Below are positions 1 to 6,008 of a DNA stretch of 8,737 bases, piece after piece (position 1 is the first letter of the stretch; each line of letters opens with the position of its first letter). The notes beneath the pieces are model-generated. The model did no database searches and had not been told where the DNA came from. It was given only the letters and a program-made list of their open reading frames with translations. Source of the stretch: Burkholderiales bacterium (GTDB taxonomy: Bacteria > Pseudomonadota > Gammaproteobacteria > Burkholderiales > Usitatibacteraceae); assembly GCA_017880705.1 (NCBI GenBank), contig JADGRS010000113.1:1-8737 (forward strand), given 5' to 3'. The position numbers and the translations under genes were made by a program.

Positions 1-1911
1 GACATCCTGGCCGGCGTCTCGTTCAGCGATGCCACCAGCAGCTTCAACCTGCGCGCATCGGCATCGTTCTTCCGCAACGACATCGACACGATGACCGTTC
101 AGAACCCGCTGTTCATCACCCTGAACGGCACCAACGGATTGGCCCCCACCACGTTCACGCAAGCCCGCTTCGACCTGCCGCCGGATAACCAGGCCTACAA
201 CGTCAAGGGCGAATATGCGCGCGCCCTTCCCGATCTCTACCGCGGCAACTTCACGGCGACCGTGGCGCTCGGATCGATGCGCCAGAACGACAACCTCGTC
301 GCGCCGACGGAATTGGCGCTGACGGGCGGCACGGTGACGGCTGGAGGAGCGTCGCTCGCGAACATGTGGAACACGCCCGCCGCGCTGAGCCGCCAGACGG
401 CCGAGGCGCGGATCGACACGCGGCTGGTCGATCTCGGACTTTCGCTCAGGCCCGCGAACGGCCTCGATGTCAGGGGCAAGGTTCGCTACTACGACACCGG
501 CAACTCGATGCAATACCAGTCATGCAATCCGCTCACCGGACAGTGGGGGCGCCTGCTCAACGACGGCAGCGGCCTGTCGCTGGTGACCACCAACACAACC
601 GCCGGCGCGAACCCCGCCGGAACATCGGTCAACGCGTACAACGCGGTCAACTGCAATCTCGCGGCCGCCCAGGCGCTGAACCTCGTGCCATCGGCGGGCA
701 ACATCCCGATCCGCAGCGTTCCCTACGACTACAAGCAGCTCACCACGAGCGTCGCGGCCGACTACCGGCTCGGCAAGGCGCAGAGCGTCAACGCCGCGAT
801 CGAGCAGGAGAGCTTCCGGCGCGAATTCCGCGAACGCGACCGCACGTCGGAGGACAAGATCAAGCTGGGCTTCGTCGATCGCGGCACCATCGACGGCATG
901 ATCCGCATCTCCTACGAGTATGGACGCCGCACCGGCAGCGAATACAACTCCAATCCCTACGAGCCGTTCGTGAGCGCGAGCCTGGGACCGACGCCCACCG
1001 CCAGCAACGTGGGGATGTCCACCTGGTTCCACACCATCGAGCAGTACCGGAGCTTCGATCTCGCCGACAGGAACCAGAACATCCTCAACGGGCGCGTCAA
1101 CTACTCGTTCCTTCCGACCCTCGACGGCGCGATGACGCTGCAGCTGAAGGACGCGGAATTTCCGAGCCCTTACGGACGCACCGGCCACCAGGCTTCGAAT
1201 TCACTGACCTTCGACCTGAGCTACCAGGCCGGCTCGACGGCGGTGGTGTACGGATTCGCAACGTACCAGACGGGAAAGATGCAGCAGCGCGGCGTCCAGC
1301 CCAACAGCTGCATCCTCGGCCACACCTATTACTTCTACAGCAACGGCGTGGTCCAGGACGTCGTGACGGGCACCGCGGCGCCGGCAACGCCGGCCGGGAC
1401 GAGCCTCATCACCACGCAGAACATCGTCGCCGGGAACTGGAGCGATGTTTGCAGCGTGGCGTCGGCAACCAGCCCGCAGTTTCCCGAGAGCCGCGCGTGG
1501 GACGTCGCCTCCAAGGATCGCAACTCCGTGATCGGCGTGGGCTTCAAGTACGACCTCGGCAAGGCCAAGATGGAAGGCGATTTCAGCCGCACGCTCGGGC
1601 GCACGCAGATCGGCTACACCTACAACCCGGCGGCCCTCGGCATGAGCGCCGTGCAGACCGCGTTGGCGGGGAGCGGCTTCTCCGACCTCACATTCGCGCA
1701 AACCATTTTCAACGCAAGCGTCGTCGTCCCTCTCAAGAAGGACTTGTCGCTGCGTATCCTCGTTCGTTATGAGTCCGGCAGGATCCGCGACTGGCACTAC
1801 GACGGCGTGGCGGCCAACCCGATGCCGGCGAACAACGCCGCATACCTCGATGCAGGACCGCAGGACTATCGCAACACACTGGTCGGAATTCTCTTCCAGA
1901 TGCGGTTGTGA
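1..1911 (+). CDS. MtrB/PioB-family decaheme-associated outer-membrane beta-barrel protein (5' truncated by window edge)
   Basis: The reading frame is open from base 1 to the TGA at 1909-1911, giving 637 residues without an N-terminus, so the signal peptide and the N-terminal region where MtrB carries its CXXC lie outside. The first internal ATG (91) is not the real start, because good barrel-like sequence precedes it. Recognition rests on the family-typical stretch around residues 55-100: an FDLPPDN box, then alternating polar/aromatic strands with LYRGNFT and GSMRQND. The rest is alternating beta-strand pattern rich in Tyr, Arg and Asn, ending in a strand that finishes FQMRL. Full-length family members are roughly 650-750 residues, so most of the protein is here. 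Known role of the family: a porin sheath around a periplasmic multiheme cytochrome (MtrA/PioA/MtoA type), moving electrons across the outer membrane. The direction (iron oxidation or metal reduction) cannot be told. It leads an apparent operon with the next two genes. Four cysteines (residues 175, 218, 437, 484) are unusual; see findings. Confidence 0.88.
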   Translation, partial: DILAGVSFSDATSSFNLRASASFFRNDIDTMTVQNPLFITLNGTNGLAPTTFTQARFDLPPDNQAYNVKGEYARALPDLYRGNFTATVALGSMRQNDNLVAPTELALTGGTVTAGGASLANMWNTPAALSRQTAEARIDTRLVDLGLSLRPANGLDVRGKVRYYDTGNSMQYQSCNPLTGQWGRLLNDGSGLSLVTTNTTAGANPAGTSVNAYNAVNCNLAAAQALNLVPSAGNIPIRSVPYDYKQLTTSVAADYRLGKAQSVNAAIEQESFRREFRERDRTSEDKIKLGFVDRGTIDGMIRISYEYGRRTGSEYNSNPYEPFVSASLGPTPTASNVGMSTWFHTIEQYRSFDLADRNQNILNGRVNYSFLPTLDGAMTLQLKDAEFPSPYGRTGHQASNSLTFDLSYQAGSTAVVYGFATYQTGKMQQRGVQPNSCILGHTYYFYSNGVVQDVVTGTAAPATPAGTSLITTQNIVAGNWSDVCSVASATSPQFPESRAWDVASKDRNSVIGVGFKYDLGKAKMEGDFSRTLGRTQIGYTYNPAALGMSAVQTALAGSGFSDLTFAQTIFNASVVVPLKKDLSLRILVRYESGRIRDWHYDGVAANPMPANNAAYLDAGPQDYRNTLVGILFQMRL

Positions 1912-1923
1912 CCGACTGAAGTT

Positions 1924-1929
1924 GGAGAG
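1924..1929 (+). promoter_or_regulatory. Ribosome binding site of the chemoreceptor gene
   Basis: GGAGAG lies 3 bp upstream of the ATG at 1933 (close spacing), inside the 21 bp gap after the barrel gene. No promoter-like sequence fits in that gap, which supports cotranscription with the barrel gene. Confidence 0.5.
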
Positions 1930-1932
1930 CGC

Positions 1933-3600
1933 ATGAAGTGGATTGCCAACAGCATACGCAACAAGATCCTGGCGGTATTCGCGCTCGGCATCGCGATGGT
2001 GGTCGCGGGCGCCTTGTACGGATTCGCAGCGGCGCGCAACGGCCTCGCGACCGTCGCAGGAGTCAACGACACGCTGATGGCGCAGGCGATCGAGACGCAG
2101 GCCCTCGAGTCCACCTTCAAGGACCAGGTGCAGCAGTGGATGAGCGTGCTGGTGCGCGGGCACGACGCCGACGCCCTGGAGAAAAGCTGGAAGCAGTTCA
2201 CGTTTCGCGAGCGCGAGGTGAGGCGCGGCGCCGAGAAACTGCACGGTGTGATCGAAGTGGCCAGGGCACGCGTGCTGCTCGATGAATTCCTCGCCAAGCA
2301 TGCCGCGATGGGAGCCAAGTACCGCGAGGCCCTCGAGTCATTCAAGGCTTCCGGATTCGACGCGAAGAAGATCGATGCCGAGGTGAAGGGGATCGACGAC
2401 GCCCCCGCGGACCTGCTCGAGGAGCTCGTGAAGGTCATGCGGGACGAAGCCGACACGGCGGTCGGCGCCGCGCGCCAGCAGGCGACGCGAGGATTGGGGC
2501 TGAGCCTTGGCGTGATCGCGGCGGCGACACTCGTTGCCCTGGTCGCCTGCGGGTTGCTGATCATGCGCACGGTCGTCAGGCCGCTTGCGCACGCGGTGAG
2601 CGTCGTCGATCGGGTCGCCGAGGGTGACCTCACGGTGAAGGTGGAAACGTCGTCGCGCGACGAGACGGGCCGGCTGCTGATGGGATTGCTCAAGATGCGC
2701 GACGGCCTCGCCGAGGCAGTGTCGATGATCCGCAGCTCCGCCGAGGGCGTGGGTATCGCTTCGAAGCAGATTGCCGCGGGCCACGCCGATCTTTCCAGCC
2801 GCACCGAGGAGCAGGCCGCGAGCCTGGAGGAAACCGCCTCGTCCATGGAAGAGCTCGCCACCACGGTGAAACAGAACACCGAAAGCGCGCGCCAGGCCAA
2901 CGCGCTGGCTTCGGTCACCTCCGACACCGCAGCCAAGGGCGGCAAGGCGATGGCCAACGTGGTCGGGACGATGGGCGGCATCTCGGACGCTTCGAAGAAG
3001 ATCGCGGACATCGTCAGCGTGATCGACAGCATCGCATTCCAGACCAACATCCTGGCGCTGAACGCCGCCGTGGAGGCGGCGCGCGCCGGCGATCAAGGCC
3101 GGGGTTTCGCGGTTGTCGCTTCCGAGGTGCGGGCCCTCGCGCAGCGTAGCGCCACGGCGGCGAAGGAGATCAAGGGCCTCATCCAGAACTCGGTGAGCAA
3201 GATCGGCGAAGGAACGAAGCTGGTCGAAGCGGCCGGCAGCACCATGGAGGAGATCGTGACATCGGTCCAGCGCGTGTCCGTGATGATGTCCGAAATCGCG
3301 AATGCAAGTCGCGAGCAGCTCTCCGGCATCGAGCAGGTGAGCGGCGCGGTGACGCAGATGGATCGCGTCGTGCAGCAAAACGCGGGGCTCGTGCAGGAGT
3401 CGGCGCAGGCGGCGGACAACATGAGGGACCAGGCGGAACAATTGATGGAGTCGGTCGCGCGCTTCAAGCTCGACGACGGTTACGATGCCGGTGAAGCGCA
3501 GCCGGTCGCCGTGCCCGCCGAGGCCTCGCCCTGGCGAGAGCCGCCGCGCTACGAGCTGGAAATTCAACCTCAAGGTGCGGTAAGGAGCCTCCTCCCATGA
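1933..3600 (+). CDS. Methyl-accepting chemotaxis protein (transmembrane chemoreceptor)
   Basis: 555 residues with full chemoreceptor layout. TM1 spans about residues 12-32, a mostly helical periplasmic sensor domain 33-188, TM2 about 190-212, a HAMP linker 213-265, and a cytoplasmic signalling coiled coil to about 515. The hairpin tip at about 362-417 contains the near-invariant [20 protein letters not shown] core that binds CheA/CheW. A methylation-site consensus (AASLEETAS, residues 295-303) is visible. Tip and flanking helices resemble the 36-helix class of E. coli Tsr. The sensor domain has an FKDQVQQW...LVRG motif from residue 62, as in many proteobacterial receptors with helical-bundle sensors. 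It has no CXXCH, PAS or Cache signature that I can see, so the ligand is unknown. The C-terminus ends SLLP and lacks an xWxxF CheR-tethering pentapeptide. The gene sits between the MtrB/PioB barrel and a cytochrome gene, and overlaps the latter by 4 bp, suggesting it senses the substrate or redox state of the electron-transfer pathway (inference). Confidence 0.95.
   Translation: MKWIANSIRNKILAVFALGIAMVVAGALYGFAAARNGLATVAGVNDTLMAQAIETQALESTFKDQVQQWMSVLVRGHDADALEKSWKQFTFREREVRRGAEKLHGVIEVARARVLLDEFLAKHAAMGAKYREALESFKASGFDAKKIDAEVKGIDDAPADLLEELVKVMRDEADTAVGAARQQATRGLGLSLGVIAAATLVALVACGLLIMRTVVRPLAHAVSVVDRVAEGDLTVKVETSSRDETGRLLMGLLKMRDGLAEAVSMIRSSAEGVGIASKQIAAGHADLSSRTEEQAASLEETASSMEELATTVKQNTESARQANALASVTSDTAAKGGKAMANVVGTMGGISDASKKIADIVSVIDSIAFQTNILALNAAVEAARAGDQGRGFAVVASEVRALAQRSATAAKEIKGLIQNSVSKIGEGTKLVEAAGSTMEEIVTSVQRVSVMMSEIANASREQLSGIEQVSGAVTQMDRVVQQNAGLVQESAQAADNMRDQAEQLMESVARFKLDDGYDAGEAQPVAVPAEASPWREPPRYELEIQPQGAVRSLLP
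3582..3587 (+). promoter_or_regulatory. Ribosome binding site of the cytochrome gene, inside the chemoreceptor gene
   Basis: AAGGAG lies 9 bp before the ATG at 3597 and within the last codons of the chemoreceptor gene. Together with the ATGA stop/start overlap (3597-3600) it fixes the cytochrome start and points to translational coupling. Confidence 0.75.
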
Positions 3601-4226
3601 TTCGTCACACTCCCAGGGCACTGTGCGTGCTCCTCGCCTCGGCGTCGATCGGCCTCTCAGTCGCGACCGCCGCGCTCGCGGCCGACGGCGCCACGGTCTT
3701 CGAGGCATGCTCCGTATGCCACGGCAAGGGTGGCGCGAGCAGCGAATCGGCGATCCCGATCATCGGCGGCTACTCCGCGAAGTACATCGTCGAGAGCATC
3801 AAGAACTTCAAGAAGAAGATTCGCACGTGCGCCGAGGTGACGATCCCGTCGGGCCCGAAGAAGGGCACCAAGTCGGACATGTGCAAGGTGGTCGCCGACT
3901 TGAGCGACGCTGACGTCGATGCGGTCGCCAAGTACCTCGCCGACCAGAAGTTCGTGCGCGCCAGGCAAACGTTCGACGCGGCCAAGGCGCAGCGGGGTGT
4001 CGCGCTCTACAAGCTTCGCTGCGAGAAATGCCACGAGAACAACGGCAGCTCGCCCGACGAGGACAACGGCATCCTCGCCGGCCAGTGGACGCCCTACCTC
4101 AGGGCGCAGCTCGTCAGCTTCCGCACCGGCAAGCGCCCGCTCGACGACAAGATGAAGCTGCGCCTCGACAAGGTGGACAAGGACGAGGAAGAGGCGATCC
4201 TCAACTTCTTCGCGAGCCAGCAGTAG
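3597..4226 (+). CDS. Periplasmic diheme c-type cytochrome, cytochrome c4-like
   Basis: 209 residues. A Sec signal peptide covers about residues 1-28 (basic start, hydrophobic core, ALA before AADG), so the mature protein is periplasmic. Two class I cytochrome c domains follow, each with one heme-binding CXXCH: CSVCH at 38-42 and CEKCH at 142-146. Probable distal Met ligands are Met95 and Met186. Each half has the c4-type pattern of CXXCH, then a (I/G)xGG or AGQ turn, a Y(I/L)xxxL/I helix, the Met, and a C-terminal helix ([25 protein letters not shown]). Cytochromes c4 typically shuttle electrons between inner-membrane complexes and terminal partners. In this operon it may link the outer-membrane conduit to the respiratory chain (inference). 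Cys78 and Cys96 are extra cysteines flanking Met95 and could form a disulfide. The start is fixed by the AAGGAG at 3582-3587 and the 4 bp overlap with the chemoreceptor. Confidence 0.92.
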   Translation: MIRHTPRALCVLLASASIGLSVATAALAADGATVFEACSVCHGKGGASSESAIPIIGGYSAKYIVESIKNFKKKIRTCAEVTIPSGPKKGTKSDMCKVVADLSDADVDAVAKYLADQKFVRARQTFDAAKAQRGVALYKLRCEKCHENNGSSPDEDNGILAGQWTPYLRAQLVSFRTGKRPLDDKMKLRLDKVDKDEEEAILNFFASQQ

Positions 4227-4238
4227 CGCCCGCGGCGC

Positions 4239-4287
4239 GCAGACGGGAATTTTCTGCAAATCCCCGGGTATGATTCCTACCCGAGGG
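4239..4287. terminator. Hairpins between convergent genes, possible bidirectional terminator
   Basis: The 86 bp gap between the convergent cytochrome and methyltransferase genes holds two short inverted repeats. GCAGA (4239-4243) pairs with TCTGC (4253-4257). CGGGTA (4265-4270) pairs with TACCCG (4278-4283) around a 7-base loop, extended by CCC/GGG with one bulged A. Neither has a clear T-tract. On the minus strand the second hairpin is followed by only a short ATTTG. The position suits transcription termination from both sides, but the structure is weak. Confidence 0.35.
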
Positions 4288-4312
4288 GGTGAGGACACTG
4301 GGGTGCCCGCGA

Positions 4313-5164
4313 TCAGCGCTTGACGATGACGATCTCCAGGTATTCGCTCGCGACGACCATGGTGCCGTCGACGGCGCGATTCATCCTTCCGATCAGCCCA
4401 AGCACATCGTTCCTGAGCGCTTGCTGCCCTTCCTCGTCGAGTGCCGCGAACGCTTTGAGCATCGGCCCATAGTAGGTCTTGAACACATCGAGGAAGTGCG
4501 TCGGTGACCGGTAGCGGAAGGTGAAGTCGCACAGCTCGCTGGTGATGGAGACGGCGGACTTCGAGAACATCTCCGCGATGCGCGGGCCCGTTCCCCACAA
4601 CGCGGGCGATTTCGCGCCGGCAGGCGGCGGCAGGTGCTTGCCGATCACCTTGAAGAGCTGCCCGATGAAGCCATCGGGCGTCCAGTTGGCCAGGCCGATC
4701 TTGCCGCCGCTCCTGCACACCCGCAGCAGCTCCGCGGCGGCCTTGTCCTGGTTGGGGGTGAACATGACGCCGAACGTCGAGACGACCGCGTCGAACGTCG
4801 CGTCGGCGAATGACAGCTCCTCCGCGTCGGCGACTTCGAACTTTATCGACGACAGGCCTTCGGCCTCGGCGCGCTTGCGGCCGCGCGCGAGCAGCTCCGG
4901 CACATAGTCCGTGGAAACGACCTCGCACCAGCGGCGCGCCGCGGCGAGCGTCGCGTTGCCGTTGCCGGCGGCCACGTCGAGCACTTTCTGCCCCGAGCGC
5001 AGGTCGAGGGCTTCGCACAGCTCCTCGCCGACGATCTGCAGGGTGGTTCCGACGACGGCGTAGTCGCCGGAGGACCACGCACCGTGCTGGCGAGCCTTCA
5101 ATGCCTTGAGGTCGACGGGCGCGGGCTGGTCCTTCTTGCCGAGAGTTGCGGTCGATGCATTCAT
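4313..5164 (-). CDS. Class I SAM-dependent methyltransferase, UbiE/Methyltransf_11-like, substrate unknown
   Basis: 283 residues with a Rossmann-type methyltransferase core. SAM motif I is VLDVAAGNG (residues 61-69). An acidic residue after strand 2 (STDYVPELL, Asp86) should hold the SAM ribose, and AD113AEEL should contact the adenine. The motif IV region is FDAVVSTFGVMFTP (124-137), followed by the LRVCRSGGKIGLANW segment typical of the post-III region. There is no signal peptide or membrane segment, so it should be cytoplasmic. The N-terminal part (LKxRQxxAWSSGDYAVVGT, about 22-40) is the kind of cap seen in UbiE-like small-molecule methyltransferases. The ATG at 5164 is preceded by AAGGAAA (complement of 5171-5177), a good ribosome binding site. 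It lies 32 bp downstream of the mddA-like gene on the same strand, so the two are probably cotranscribed. The substrate cannot be inferred from sequence. Confidence 0.85.
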   Translation of the reverse strand: MNASTATLGKKDQPAPVDLKALKARQHGAWSSGDYAVVGTTLQIVGEELCEALDLRSGQKVLDVAAGNGNATLAAARRWCEVVSTDYVPELLARGRKRAEAEGLSSIKFEVADAEELSFADATFDAVVSTFGVMFTPNQDKAAAELLRVCRSGGKIGLANWTPDGFIGQLFKVIGKHLPPPAGAKSPALWGTGPRIAEMFSKSAVSITSELCDFTFRYRSPTHFLDVFKTYYGPMLKAFAALDEEGQQALRNDVLGLIGRMNRAVDGTMVVASEYLEIVIVKR

Positions 5165-5170
5165 GTTCGT

Positions 5171-5177
5171 TTTCCTT
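5171..5177 (-). promoter_or_regulatory. Ribosome binding site of the soluble methyltransferase gene
   Basis: Read on the minus strand, AAGGAAA lies 6 bases before the ATG whose first base is 5164. It falls in the 32 bp gap after the mddA-like gene and supports this start. Confidence 0.55.
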
Positions 5178-5196
5178 CAGGGTTGGGTTGGTGTCT

Positions 5197-5949
5197 TCAA
5201 ATGGAACTCTTCCGGCCCGGAAGCAGCATTCCCACCTGCGCGCGATAGCGCCGGTACTTCTCGCCGAACTGCGCGATCAGGTCGCGCTCCTCGAACCAGA
5301 TGCCCACGAGGATGTAGCCGGTGCCGCCGATCGCGAAGAGAAGATGTCCCGCGGTCATGACGGGCGTTGCCCAGAATGCGAGCACGAAGCCCAGGTAGAT
5401 CGGATGGCGAACGTAGCGATAGAGGAGCGGCGTCCTGAATTCCTGCTCTGGAATCTCGCGGTCCATCGCTTGCGCGAGCACCTGGCGCAAGCCGAAGAGC
5501 TCGAAGTGGTTGATGAGGAATGTCGAAAGCAGCAGCGTCGCCCATCCAAGCCAGAAGACGCCCCACAGCAGCTGCGAGATCACGGGGCTTTGGACACTCC
5601 AGATGACCGGCTCGGGAATCGGCACCCACTTCCATAGCAGGAGCGCGAGGGCGAGCGTGGCGGCGAGCACGAAGGTGCTTCGCTCCACGGCCGGCGATAC
5701 GAGCTGCGTCCACCAGCGCTTGAACGAGCGCCGCGCCATGATGCTGTGCTGCAGGGCGAAGATCGTGAGCAGCAGGAGGTTCACGATCAACGCCTCGGCG
5801 AGCGGCGCCGGAGTCCCCGTATCGACCGACTTCGGCACGATCACGTTTCCGATGAAGCCGATCGCGTATGCGAACGTCCCGAGAAAAAACACGTACGACA
5901 CTACGCCGTACAAGAGCGAAAGCCAGGCACCCAATTCGATCTCCTTCAC
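5197..5949 (-). CDS. mddA: Methanethiol S-methyltransferase, MddA-like integral membrane methyltransferase
   Basis: 250 residues with about five or six hydrophobic segments (about 11-34, 52-68, 94-109, 124-146, 187-218), so an inner-membrane protein. The C-terminal half carries the isoprenylcysteine-methyltransferase/NnrU-type SAM-binding features: YVRHPIYLGF (179-188), then WFEERDL (218-224) and a FGEKYRRYRAQVGMLLP tail (228-244). The N-terminal segment LYGVVSYVFFLGTFAYAIGFIGN, the VPKSVDTG stretch (38-45), QHSIMARRSFKRWW (67-80) and HFELFGLRQV (148-157) are what I recognise from MddA proteins. MddA methylates methanethiol with SAM to give dimethyl sulfide (family knowledge); activity here is inferred. 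It is the first gene of a two-gene minus-strand unit and is divergent from a BTAD-type regulator. The longest frame starts at GTG (5949-5947) without an upstream ribosome binding site. AAGGAG lies at codons 2-3, ideally placed 6 bases before a TTG at 5934-5932, so the true start may be that TTG. Confidence 0.82.
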   Translation of the reverse strand: MKEIELGAWLSLLYGVVSYVFFLGTFAYAIGFIGNVIVPKSVDTGTPAPLAEALIVNLLLLTIFALQHSIMARRSFKRWWTQLVSPAVERSTFVLAATLALALLLWKWVPIPEPVIWSVQSPVISQLLWGVFWLGWATLLLSTFLINHFELFGLRQVLAQAMDREIPEQEFRTPLLYRYVRHPIYLGFVLAFWATPVMTAGHLLFAIGGTGYILVGIWFEERDLIAQFGEKYRRYRAQVGMLLPGRKSSI

Positions 5950-6008
5950 GCGGATTTGGTGAGATGATTACGGTCCCAAAGACCCCTCACGACCCGTGAT
6001 CATTCGAG
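5950..6008. promoter_or_regulatory. Divergent promoter region between mddA-like gene and BTAD regulator
   Basis: This 59 bp gap must hold the start signals for both directions unless they extend into the coding ends. I see no convincing -35/-10 pair on either strand; TAATCA on the minus strand (within 5965-5970) is at best a weak -10 candidate. The gap contains a 13 bp palindrome (5987-5999) and a looser nested repeat (GTGAG 5959-5963 with CTCAC 5986-5990, GGTC 5972-5975 with GACC 5981-5984), which suggests regulator binding. Confidence 0.45.
5987..5999. promoter_or_regulatory. 13 bp palindrome, candidate operator
   Basis: TCACG-ACC-CGTGA is a perfect 5 bp inverted repeat with a 3 bp spacer. 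It lies 10 bp before the longest start of the regulator gene and about 38 bp upstream of the mddA-like GTG. GACCC also recurs at a 10 bp interval (5981-5985 and 5991-5995), and SARP-type regulators often bind short direct repeats. Binding by the adjacent regulator is a guess. Confidence 0.35.

Noticed and set aside
1201..2301. Long open frame on the minus strand (366 codons)
   Set aside because: It runs antisense to the barrel and the chemoreceptor genes, both with strong family motifs. Its translation is Arg/His/Val/Ala-rich with no domain, as expected from high GC at third positions.
3540..3597. CheR/CheB-tethering pentapeptide at the chemoreceptor C-terminus
   Set aside because: No xWxxF motif at the end; the only nearby Trp (SPWREPP) does not fit and is not C-terminal.
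2338..3708. 456-codon open frame on the minus strand
   Set aside because: It is antisense to the chemoreceptor signalling domain, which is one of the most conserved sequences in bacteria. The shadow translation is Arg/His-rich without a motif.
3657..5078. 473-codon minus-strand frame overlapping the cytochrome and the methyltransferase
   Set aside because: It crosses the convergent gap and overlaps two better-supported genes. It has no domain and a composition typical of an out-of-frame reading.
5997..6002. TGATCA palindrome near the regulator start
   Set aside because: A 6 bp palindrome is expected by chance at this scale and overlaps the longer 13 bp palindrome, which is the better candidate.
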